Assembly: GCA_023131555.1 (NCBI GenBank)
Contig: JAGLZJ010000010.1
Coordinates: 1 to 13,995, forward strand
Direction of reading: 5' to 3'
Source of the DNA: Candidatus Bathyarchaeota archaeon
GTDB taxonomy: Archaea > Thermoproteota > Bathyarchaeia > Bathyarchaeales > SOJC01
Length of the DNA: 13,995 nt
Shown: positions 8,327 to 13,995 of the stretch, piece after piece
Position numbering within the stretch: position 1 is the first letter of the stretch
Layout: every line of letters starts with the position of its first letter
Program-made: the position numbers and the translations under genes
The notes under the pieces: model-generated
Told to the model about the DNA's origin: nothing
What the model saw: only the letters and a program-made list of their open reading frames with translations
Database searches by the model: none

Positions 8327-8347
8327 GCCTTGGGTTTTATCCAAGGC
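8327..8347 (-). terminator. Perfect hairpin downstream of etfA, possible terminator
   Basis: GCCTTGG at 8327-8333 and CCAAGGC at 8341-8347 pair perfectly around a 7-base loop, 34 bases past the etfA stop on the minus strand. There is no clear U-tract after it, so an intrinsic terminator is unproven. It may instead protect the mRNA 3' end. The rest of 8201-8380 holds no convincing gene on either strand. Confidence 0.35.
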
Positions 8348-8380
8348 TTCATCGAGCTGTAGGAAATCTACGGACTATCT

Positions 8381-9355
8381 TTAGGCTTTCATCTCACTTA
8401 TCTTCTGTTTGAGAGCGGGCACTATCTTAAACAGGTCGTCCACTATACCATAGTCAGCGGCACTGAAGATAGGTGCGTTTGGATCCTTGTTTACTGCAAT
8501 TATGAGGTCTGATTCCTTCATGCCGAGGATGTGTTGGAAGGCTCCACTTATTCCTAAGGCGATGTAGAGTTTTGGCTTCACTGTCTTTCCTGAGCTGCCG
8601 ACTTGGCGATCGTTAGGAAGCCATCCTTTGTCCACGATCGGTCGAGAGCAAGCAAGGACTCCTCTGAGCACTTTGGCGAGTTCCTCGATCGCAGGTAATT
8701 CGCCTTCATCTTTGATTCCTCGCCCTACCCCTACAAGGATGTCTGAGGCTGTGATGTCTACTTCTCCTGGTGGGGGCAACCTGTATTCGATCCAGCGTTT
8801 CCTTTCACCCTCTTTAAGCAGGGGAGAGGGAATCTCTTTGATCTCACCTTTGACTTCAGTCTCCTCTTGGGGGAAGGCGGCCTGCCGTACTGTTGCGATG
8901 TAGCCTTCTGCTTCGTTGAAGGTGGCGTCAACATTGACTTTTCCGCCGAATACCTGACGGGTAATGGTAAGTTGGTCATTCTCCAGTTTGAGGCCGATGC
9001 AGTCGGTTGCCAACGGTAACTTCAGAGAGACTGAAAGTCTGGGGGCAAGCTCTACTCCGTAAGATGTGTGTCCGATTAGTGTGAGATATGGTTTGAATTG
9101 CTGAATTAGGTTTGAGAGCACCTGTTGATAGGCATCGGAATTGAAGTTCTCCAGCTGCGGGTTCTCAATCAGCAGGACTTCTTCGGCATGTTCGGTGAGC
9201 GTCTTAGCCTGTGCCTTAATGTTGTTTCCAAGAATTAGAGCTGTCAGTTTTCCATTAAGCTTCTCGGCAAGCTCTCTTCCTTTGGTTAGCATCTCAAAGG
9301 TTATGTCTCGAATCTGCCCACGTCTGTGCTCTGTTAAAACGAATACGTTGCTCAT
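8381..9355 (-). CDS. etfA: Electron transfer flavoprotein alpha subunit
   Basis: This 324-residue EtfA pairs with EtfB to carry electrons from flavin dehydrogenases to an acceptor, or to bifurcate them. The C-terminal FAD domain is well conserved: VGVGRGI at 208-214, SRPIVDKGW at 237-245, QVGSSGKTVKP at 251-261, LYIALGISGAFQHILGM at 263-279, VNKDPNAPIF at 288-297 and ADYGIVDDL at 300-308. The usual QVGQTG or QVGQSG is QVGSSG here, a mild change in an FAD-contact loop. The N-terminal domain (1 to about 165) has the adenine-nucleotide-hydrolase-like fold typical of EtfA. The linker near 174-186 is encoded by a short palindromic stretch (8808-8830) that looks like a repeat. The start overlaps the etfB stop by one base (TGATG), so the subunits are co-translated. 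No ETF dehydrogenase partner or ETF-quinone oxidoreductase is in view. Confidence 0.95.
   Translation of the reverse strand: MSNVFVLTEHRRGQIRDITFEMLTKGRELAEKLNGKLTALILGNNIKAQAKTLTEHAEEVLLIENPQLENFNSDAYQQVLSNLIQQFKPYLTLIGHTSYGVELAPRLSVSLKLPLATDCIGLKLENDQLTITRQVFGGKVNVDATFNEAEGYIATVRQAAFPQEETEVKGEIKEIPSPLLKEGERKRWIEYRLPPPGEVDITASDILVGVGRGIKDEGELPAIEELAKVLRGVLACSRPIVDKGWLPNDRQVGSSGKTVKPKLYIALGISGAFQHILGMKESDLIIAVNKDPNAPIFSAADYGIVDDLFKIVPALKQKISEMKA
8808..8830. repeat. Palindromic REP-like stretch inside etfA
   Basis: CCCTCT at 8808-8813 and AGAGGG at 8825-8830 are inverted arms around an 11-base spacer, in a pyrimidine/purine-biased context. The sequence resembles the CCCTCTCCC-type dispersed repeats found in many genomes. 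It codes in frame for part of the interdomain linker of EtfA (PSPLLKEGER). Whether it is a dispersed repeat cannot be judged from one copy. Confidence 0.35.
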
Positions 9356-10143
9356 CAGATCAGCCCCTGAGCCTTCAGGATTTCAGCTATCTTTGCTGAA
9401 ACTTCTTCTGGGCTTCCCTTAAGGAGCTCTGCCTGTTTCTCAACTGGAGGCAGATACATCTTCTCCACTTTTATCCAAGATCCGCTCTCTCCCACTTCTT
9501 CTTCGTCCAAGTTTATATCGGATAGAGCGAGTATCTTTATCTCCTTCTTCATTGCCTTTCGGATCCCCATGATGGAGACGTAGCGTGGTTCATTGATGCC
9601 TGTTTGAATTGTGAGAAGGGCTGGCAGCTTCACTTCAAGGACTTCTTCCAAGCCGCCTTCGAGTTCTCTGTTGACTTTGACTGAGCTCCCGTCTATTTGG
9701 ATCTTCTTCACCATAGTGGCGTGAGGTACATCAAGCAGTTCTGCGAGAGCAGGACCTACAATTGAGTATCCGTCGTCGCCTGCCTGCGCTCCTGTGAAAA
9801 CGATGTCGTATGGAAGATTCATAATGGCGCTGTGGAGGATCTTGGCAACTGCGTACCCGTCGGAGTTCTCAATCTTGGAGTCGGTGATTCTTATGCTGTG
9901 GTTTGCGCCTCGGGCTAGGCACTTTCGTAATGTGCTGTCCGCTGCGTCTGAGCCAACAGTTATTGCAGTAACGGTTCCTCCCAATCTCTCTTTTATCTGT
10001 ACAGCTTCCTCAAGGGCGTAGTCGTCCCATTCATTAACATCGAAGACAAGACCGATCGACTCCATGGTTTTCCCATCAGCAGCAATCTTCAGCTCCGCTT
10101 CTGCTGTTTCAGGAACATGTTTCACGCAGACAATAATATCCAA
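9355..10143 (-). CDS. etfB: Electron transfer flavoprotein beta subunit
   Basis: This 262-residue EtfB has the expected N-terminus (MDIIVCVKHVPET), the NEWDDYALEEAVQIKE helix at 38-52 and the EtfB signature at 157-178 (VNRELEGG, then LPALLT), which fits the published EtfB family pattern. The nucleotide-binding loop reads GAQAGDDGYSIVGP at 118-131; many ETFs have an IDxD sequence here (for example RQAIDGDTAQVGP in bifurcating forms), so the bound cofactor (AMP or a second FAD) cannot be assigned with confidence. The start is a TTG, preceded by AGGAG 9 bases upstream; no in-frame ATG fits. It is the first gene of the etfBA pair and is transcribed divergently from hdrA. A role in feeding or draining the Hdr/hydrogenase complex is suggested by position only. 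Confidence 0.95.
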   Translation of the reverse strand: MDIIVCVKHVPETAEAELKIAADGKTMESIGLVFDVNEWDDYALEEAVQIKERLGGTVTAITVGSDAADSTLRKCLARGANHSIRITDSKIENSDGYAVAKILHSAIMNLPYDIVFTGAQAGDDGYSIVGPALAELLDVPHATMVKKIQIDGSSVKVNRELEGGLEEVLEVKLPALLTIQTGINEPRYVSIMGIRKAMKKEIKILALSDINLDEEEVGESGSWIKVEKMYLPPVEKQAELLKGSPEEVSAKIAEILKAQGLI

Positions 10144-10152
10144 GTTTTTCTT

Positions 10153-10157
10153 CTCCT
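10153..10157 (-). promoter_or_regulatory. Ribosome binding site fixing the TTG start of etfB
   Basis: AGGAG on the minus strand lies 9 bases before the TTG at 10143. The nearest upstream ATG is followed directly by TAG, so the TTG is the only sensible start and gives the normal EtfB N-terminus. Confidence 0.6.
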
Positions 10158-10198
10158 ACATACTAAACTCGCTGATCGACATTTGGAGAAGAAAAGGG

Positions 10199-10220
10199 AT
10201 TTATATGGCGATTTTTAAAT
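10199..10220. promoter_or_regulatory. Shared divergent promoter region between etfB and hdrA
   Basis: Two AT-rich elements lie in the 104-base divergent gap: TTTATATG (10200-10207) and ATTTTTAAAT (10211-10220). For hdrA the first, preceded by purine-rich GAAAAGG (10191-10197, BRE-like), predicts a start near 10230 and a short leader. Read on the minus strand as CATATAAAT or ATTTAAAAAT, the same elements could serve etfB with a leader of about 35-45 bases. A shared or overlapping TATA region would make the two operons compete or respond to the same factor. This is inference from position and composition. Confidence 0.45.
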
Positions 10221-10236
10221 CTATCTCTTCACGCTT

Positions 10237-10240
10237 GGTG
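10237..10240 (+). promoter_or_regulatory. Ribosome binding site for the TTG start of hdrA
   Basis: GGTG lies 7 bases before the TTG at 10248 and matches the 3' part of the archaeal anti-Shine-Dalgarno target. A better AGGGAG at 10255-10260 lies inside the reading frame and would only suit a CTG start at 10266, so the TTG is preferred with moderate confidence. Confidence 0.4.
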
Positions 10241-10247
10241 CATTACC

Positions 10248-12260
10248 TTGCAGAAGGGAGAAAAGCTGAACGACAGTCAAGAGATCAGAATCGGAGTTTT
10301 CATATGCCACTGCGGGACTAACATTGCCAACACTATCGATGTTAAGAAAGTTGCGGAGTATGCCTCCAAACTGCCCGAAGTAACTTTTGCCAGTGATGAG
10401 AGATACGTTTGTTCTGAACCAGGGCAAGCCCTGATCAGGGATAGCATAAAAAAACATAATCTCAACAAGGTTGTCATTGCTTCATGTTCACCCCGAATGC
10501 ATGAGCCAACATTCAGAAAAACTCTCGAGGCTGCGGGACTGAACTCTTCTCTTCTTGAAATGGTAAACATAAGAGAGCAGTGTTCTTGGGTTCACATGCA
10601 CGAACCGAAGAAAGCAACGGAGAAGGCGAAGGCACTAGTTGCCTCAGCCATTGCCAAAGCAGGACTGCTCGAACCTCTATATCCACTGAAGTTCAAGGTT
10701 ACACCGTCAACTTTGGTCGTTGGGGCAGGAATTGCAGGCATTCAAGCTTCTCTTGACTTGGCAAACAAGGGATTCAAAGTCTACCTTGTCGAAAGAGCAC
10801 CCTCTATCGGAGGCCACATGGCTCAACTTGACAAGACCTTCCCAACACTAGATTGCTCAGCATGCATTCTGACGCCTAAAATGGTTGACGTACCCAGACA
10901 CCCCAACATAAATCTGCTGAGCTACTCTGAAGTAAAGTCAGTGGACGGATTCATTGGTAATTTTAAGGTTGTCATCACAAAGAAAGCAAGATACATCAAC
11001 GAGGTAAAATGCACCAGCTGTGGCGTCTGTGCCGAGAAATGCCCCGTAAAGAACATCCCAAGCGAATTTAACTTGGGACTTGGGAAAAGAGCAGCGACAT
11101 ACGTACCTTTCCCACAAGCCGTCCCTCCCACCTACACCATAGACAAGGAAAACTGTCTGTGGTTCACTAAAGGTGTGTGCCGAGTATGCGAGAAAGTCTG
11201 TCCTGCAAACGCGGTTGACTTCAGCCAAGAAGAGCAGGAAATTCAAGTTGATGTTGGCACAATAATCATAGCAACCGGATATGATCTCTTCGATGTCAAA
11301 CAGAAACCTGAATATGGCTACGAAATGTACAAAGACGTAATTTCGAGCTTGGAATTCGAAAGACTTCTCAGCGCAGCAGGACCCACTGGCGGAAAACTGG
11401 TTCGTCCGTCAAACGGGATAGAACCAAGAAAGATCGCTTTCATCCAATGCGTCGGATCAAGAGATGTGCAGACAAATCCATACTGTTCAAGGATCTGCTG
11501 CATGGCTTCGATTAAACATGCCCATCAAGTCAAGGAGAAGCATCCTGATGCGGAGGTAAGCGTTTTCTATATAGACCTCCGGGCTTTCGGGAAGGGTTAT
11601 GAAGAGTTCTATGCCCGAGTTCAACAAGAAGGAGTGAATTTTGTCAGAGGAAAAGCCGCAGAGGTCTACAAGGAACCCAACAGCGACAATCTAACTCTGG
11701 TGTTTGAAGACACGTTGCTGGGAGAAGTCCAAGAGCAGGAGTTTGACATGGTTGTACTTGCCGCTGGACTCGTTCCAAGGACAACAGCTGAACCTATACA
11801 GAAAATGCTGAAACTATCGTTGAGTCCAGACAACTTCTTCCTAGAAGCCCATCCGAAATTGAGACCAGTGGAGACGCAGATTGCAGGGGTATATCTCTGT
11901 GGCTGTGCCCAGGGACCAAAGGATATACCAGATGTAGTTGCTCAAGCCAGCGCAGCTGCATCACAAGCATCAATTCCGCTGGCAAAGGGCGAAGTCGTCG
12001 CAGAACCAACCATAGCGTATGTCGATCAAGACCTTTGCTGCGGTTGCAAGGTTTGCGAAAGCGTGTGTGTCTATGACGCAATAGAAGTTGAAGCCACCGA
12101 TGAGAATGGCAAAGCCAAGGTCAACGAGGCTCTATGCACCTGTTGCGGCTCATGCGTAGCAGCATGCCCTGCAAGAGCAATAACCCTAAGAGGATTCACA
12201 AGTGAACAGATATCAGCCCAATTCGAGGCTCTTCTCAAACCAGCACAACAGAGGGATTAG
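10248..12260 (+). CDS. hdrA: CoB-CoM heterodisulfide reductase subunit A, electron-bifurcating flavoprotein
   Basis: This 670-residue HdrA carries the bifurcating FAD. The N-terminal domain has cysteines in CHCG (20-22), VCS (55) and SCSP (80), typical of HdrA. The FAD site starts with GAGIAG at 159-164 and continues with ERAPSIGGHMAQLDKTFPTLDCSACILTPKMV in the 182-213 region; the CSAC pair (203, 206) is the family hallmark. Ferredoxin-type clusters are seen at C255/258/261/265, at C303/311/314/318 with an extended first gap, at C597/600/603/607 (no Pro after the last Cys) and at C630/633/636/640. In the methanogen complex HdrA takes electrons from MvhD and splits them between ferredoxin and the HdrB/C side. 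The length is normal for the family. The start is TTG; MvhD begins directly after the stop. No selenocysteine codon was seen at the key positions. Confidence 0.96.
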   Translation: MQKGEKLNDSQEIRIGVFICHCGTNIANTIDVKKVAEYASKLPEVTFASDERYVCSEPGQALIRDSIKKHNLNKVVIASCSPRMHEPTFRKTLEAAGLNSSLLEMVNIREQCSWVHMHEPKKATEKAKALVASAIAKAGLLEPLYPLKFKVTPSTLVVGAGIAGIQASLDLANKGFKVYLVERAPSIGGHMAQLDKTFPTLDCSACILTPKMVDVPRHPNINLLSYSEVKSVDGFIGNFKVVITKKARYINEVKCTSCGVCAEKCPVKNIPSEFNLGLGKRAATYVPFPQAVPPTYTIDKENCLWFTKGVCRVCEKVCPANAVDFSQEEQEIQVDVGTIIIATGYDLFDVKQKPEYGYEMYKDVISSLEFERLLSAAGPTGGKLVRPSNGIEPRKIAFIQCVGSRDVQTNPYCSRICCMASIKHAHQVKEKHPDAEVSVFYIDLRAFGKGYEEFYARVQQEGVNFVRGKAAEVYKEPNSDNLTLVFEDTLLGEVQEQEFDMVVLAAGLVPRTTAEPIQKMLKLSLSPDNFFLEAHPKLRPVETQIAGVYLCGCAQGPKDIPDVVAQASAAASQASIPLAKGEVVAEPTIAYVDQDLCCGCKVCESVCVYDAIEVEATDENGKAKVNEALCTCCGSCVAACPARAITLRGFTSEQISAQFEALLKPAQQRD

Positions 12261-12686
12261 ATGACTGAGTTCGAACCAACAATCATAGGTTTCACCTGTA
12301 ACTGGTGCACTTATGCTGGCGCAGACCTAGCTGGAACCAGCAAGATTCAGTATCCAACCAACATACGGATAATCCGAGTAATGTGCACCGGAAGAATCGA
12401 GCCTGAATTCATATTAGACGCTCTGAGATTGGGAGCTGATGGCATACTGATAGGTGGCTGCCACCCCGGAGATTGCCACTACCAAGAGGGGAACTATAAA
12501 ACAGAGCTTCGAGTCAGACTCGTAAAGAGCTTACTCACGTCTCTAGGCATTGAACCCGAAAGAGTCCGACTGGAATGGATCTCTGCCTCTGAAGGCCAAA
12601 AATTCGCAGAGACCGTTCAGTCATTCGTCGATGAAATCCGTGAACTCGGACCAAATCCCCTGAAGAAGAATAGTGAGTTAAAATGA
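12261..12686 (+). CDS. mvhD: MvhD-type [2Fe-2S] linker subunit between hydrogenase and HdrA
   Basis: This 141-residue protein of the MvhD/FrhD family begins PTIIGFTCNWCTYAGADLAG, the typical signature. Cysteines at 13, 16, 42, 67 and 72 (CNWC, MCTGR, GGCHPGDC) match the residues that hold the [2Fe-2S] cluster. In the Mvh-Hdr complex it relays electrons from the hydrogenase small subunit to HdrA. The ATG directly follows the hdrA stop codon, and GAGGGAT just before it can act as a ribosome binding site. Its last codons overlap the next gene by 4 bases (ATGA), indicating tight co-translation. Its presence beside hdrA and a hydrogenase small subunit strongly supports a bifurcating hydrogenase-Hdr complex. 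Other MvhD homologues serve formate dehydrogenases, but here the hydrogenase gene is next door. Confidence 0.95.
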   Translation: MTEFEPTIIGFTCNWCTYAGADLAGTSKIQYPTNIRIIRVMCTGRIEPEFILDALRLGADGILIGGCHPGDCHYQEGNYKTELRVRLVKSLLTSLGIEPERVRLEWISASEGQKFAETVQSFVDEIRELGPNPLKKNSELK

Positions 12687-13792
12687 ACGCCCAAGAACTC
12701 ATCCAGAAACACAAGTTGCTGGAATGCATTCACTGTGGAATTTGCACGGGTAGTTGTCCTGTCTCAAGAAATGCAGGCCTAAACATCAGAAAATATATGC
12801 GAGAAGTCGTAGCTCATGGGGACGTAACTGTGCATTCTCAGAACGAGTTGTGGAGTTGCACAACATGCGCAACCTGTGGAATTCGGTGCCCAAAGGAAAT
12901 AATCCCATACGAGTTTCTGATTGATATACGAAGTCTTGCCGTTGAAAAAGGTCAAGTAGCAGCAACGATTCGTGATGCGCTGGAAAGCACGTTCAAGAAT
13001 GGAAACCCCTGGGAACGGATAAGGAGCAAGAGATCTGAATGGACTCAAGGTTTAGAGATTAAACACATCTCACAAGGCGCAGAAATGCTGTATTTCGTCG
13101 GTTGCACTCCTGCATATGACCCACGAGCTCAAAAAATCGCAAGAAGCCTCGCGGAATGCCTTGGAAAAGCCAACGTTGACTTCGGAATTCTGGGCGTTGA
13201 AGAGAATTGCTGCGGAAGTGAGATCTACGGGATGGGTGAAAAAGGTCTGTTTGAATTTCTGGTTGAAGAGAACATGAAAATCTTCCGCAAACATCACATA
13301 GAGAGAATCGTGACGGGTTGCCCACATGCCTTTCACACCTTCAAGAACAGATACGATCAGACAGATTTTGAAGTTCAGCATCACACACAGTTACTGTCCA
13401 AGGTAATTGAAGAAGGGAAACTAACGTTCTCAAAAGAACTGAAAAAACAGGTTATTTATCATGACCCTTGTTTTCTAGGAAAACAAAATGGGGTATATGA
13501 CGAACCCCGAAAGGCCATTGAAAGTATACCAGGCGTGAAACTCCTAGAATTTGATCGCACAAGAGAAAGGAGTCTGTGCTGCGAAGGCGGCGGAGGAAGA
13601 ATGTGGATTGACATAACAGGTCCACGCTTAGCCGAGAACCGTGTAAGAAACGCAACAAAATACGGAGCAGAGATACTCGTAACCGCCTGTCCCTTCTGCC
13701 TCTCGACTTTCGAAGACGCAGTGAAGACCACGGGATTGGAAGGAAAGATTCAAATCATGGATTTAGCCGAATTGCTTTCACTCGCATTGTAG
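12683..13792 (+). CDS. HdrC-HdrB fusion (HdrD-like) Fe-S subunit with incomplete first CCG motif
   Basis: This 369-residue protein combines an HdrC-like ferredoxin part with an HdrB-like part, the order found in HdrD. Two [4Fe-4S] motifs are complete: C15/18/21/25 and C59/62/65/69, each ending CP. Two CCG domains follow. The second is complete: C263, C299-C300, then CPFC at 336-339. The first has C141, C176-C177 and C213, but the final cysteine of the expected CxxC is alanine (CPHA, 213-216). In HdrB each CCG motif binds a noncubane [4Fe-4S] cluster at the heterodisulfide site, so loss of one ligand suggests an altered or missing cluster and possibly another substrate. The gene starts inside mvhD (ATGA overlap) and is followed 15 bases later by a hydrogenase gene. 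It should be the high-potential output of the bifurcating complex; the substrate is unknown. Confidence 0.92.
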   Translation: MNAQELIQKHKLLECIHCGICTGSCPVSRNAGLNIRKYMREVVAHGDVTVHSQNELWSCTTCATCGIRCPKEIIPYEFLIDIRSLAVEKGQVAATIRDALESTFKNGNPWERIRSKRSEWTQGLEIKHISQGAEMLYFVGCTPAYDPRAQKIARSLAECLGKANVDFGILGVEENCCGSEIYGMGEKGLFEFLVEENMKIFRKHHIERIVTGCPHAFHTFKNRYDQTDFEVQHHTQLLSKVIEEGKLTFSKELKKQVIYHDPCFLGKQNGVYDEPRKAIESIPGVKLLEFDRTRERSLCCEGGGGRMWIDITGPRLAENRVRNATKYGAEILVTACPFCLSTFEDAVKTTGLEGKIQIMDLAELLSLAL

Positions 13793-13807
13793 CTTAATGG
13801 TGATAAT

Positions 13808-13995
13808 ATGGAAAAGAAGAAGTTTGCTTTCTACTGGGCTGCCAGTTGCGGAGGCTGCGAGATAGCAGTTCTCGACATAAATGAAGAGATCCTGAATGTC
13901 ATCGCCCACGCTGACATATTGTTCTGGCCTGTTGCAATGGACATAAAATATAAGGATGTTGAAGCGATGCCGGACAAACACATAGATGTCTGCTT
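13808..13995 (+). CDS. mvhG: [NiFe] hydrogenase small subunit, MvhG type (5' part; cut by right edge)
   Basis: The frame opens with ATG at 13808 and is uninterrupted for 62 codons to the window end. GGTGATA lies just upstream at good spacing. The first residues, FYWAASCGGCEIAVLDI, contain the CxxC (C14, C17) that starts the proximal cluster site of [NiFe] hydrogenase small subunits. ADILFWPVAMDIKYKDVEAMP is very typical of the F420-nonreducing, methyl-viologen-reducing MvhG group (group 3c-like). It would pass electrons from the Ni-Fe large subunit to MvhD. The large subunit (MvhA) is expected just beyond the edge. The gene is separated from the Hdr-like gene by 15 bases and is probably in the same operon. 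Confidence 0.92.
   Translation, partial: MEKKKFAFYWAASCGGCEIAVLDINEEILNVIAHADILFWPVAMDIKYKDVEAMPDKHIDVC

Noticed and set aside
8270..8380. Possible tRNA or C/D box RNA around the hairpin
   Set aside because: No T-loop GTTCGAATC-like sequence, no acceptor-stem pairing, and no proper RTGATGA box paired with CTGA at the right spacing on either strand.
10255..10268. Alternative CTG start of hdrA after AGGGAG
   Set aside because: CTG starts are rare; the TTG at 10248 has its own GGTG at suitable spacing. It was kept only as a lesser alternative.
10938..11246. Minus-strand open frame of about 100 codons inside hdrA
   Set aside because: It is a shadow of the strongly conserved hdrA cysteine-rich region; no independent domain or ribosome binding site supports it.
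12683..13792. Frameshift or damage as the cause of the missing CCG cysteine
   Set aside because: The frame is intact and flanking conserved residues continue normally, so this looks like a substitution and not a broken gene.

Overview
The window looks archaeal. Reasons: a pilin with the archaeal N-terminal segment (ISPAIS followed by a hydrophobic stretch), an FlaJ/TadC-type membrane protein with two T2SF domains in one chain, TATA-like boxes shortly upstream of genes, and an HdrA-MvhD-Hdr-MvhG gene set typical of methanogens and their relatives. The mid-range base composition, ETF genes and Tad-like pilus fit an uncultured lineage such as Bathyarchaeia or another TACK-type archaeon. That assignment is inference; no rRNA or other phylogenetic marker lies in the window.

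Region 1 (1-5451, minus strand) is a compact surface-filament operon. Read 5' to 3' on the minus strand it encodes a TadA/CpaF-like secretion ATPase, a two-domain TadC/FlaJ-like platform protein, an archaeal type IV pilin, a small pilin-like protein and a third pilin-like protein that runs off the left edge. The third is open from 801 to 1 with an intact start. Spacings are -23, 8, 18 and 3 bases, so the genes are probably co-transcribed and translationally coupled. Region 2 (5543-8200, minus) is a large surface protein: signal peptide, right-handed beta-helix, PKD domain, four Ig-like domains and a C-terminal membrane anchor. A short promoter/operator-like region separates it from the pilus operon.

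Region 3 (8381-10143, minus) is etfB-etfA, an electron-transfer flavoprotein pair overlapping by one base. Region 4 (10248-13995, plus) is transcribed divergently from a 104-base intergenic region. It encodes HdrA, MvhD, a fused HdrC-HdrB-like (HdrD-like) subunit, and the start of a [NiFe] hydrogenase small subunit of MvhG type, cut by the right edge. Together these resemble the flavin-based electron-bifurcating MvhADG-HdrABC complex: H2 electrons enter through MvhG/MvhA, pass through the MvhD [2Fe-2S] cluster to the HdrA FAD, and split between ferredoxin and the HdrCB acceptor. The HdrCB-like protein lacks the last cysteine of its first CCG motif, so its acceptor may not be the CoM-S-S-CoB heterodisulfide. 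The divergent ETF pair suggests a link to acyl-CoA or other flavoprotein redox chemistry.

No rRNA, tRNA, CRISPR array, insertion sequence or integrase was seen. All non-coding gaps are shorter than 300 bases; the largest (8201-8380, 5452-5542 and 10144-10247) are described below.
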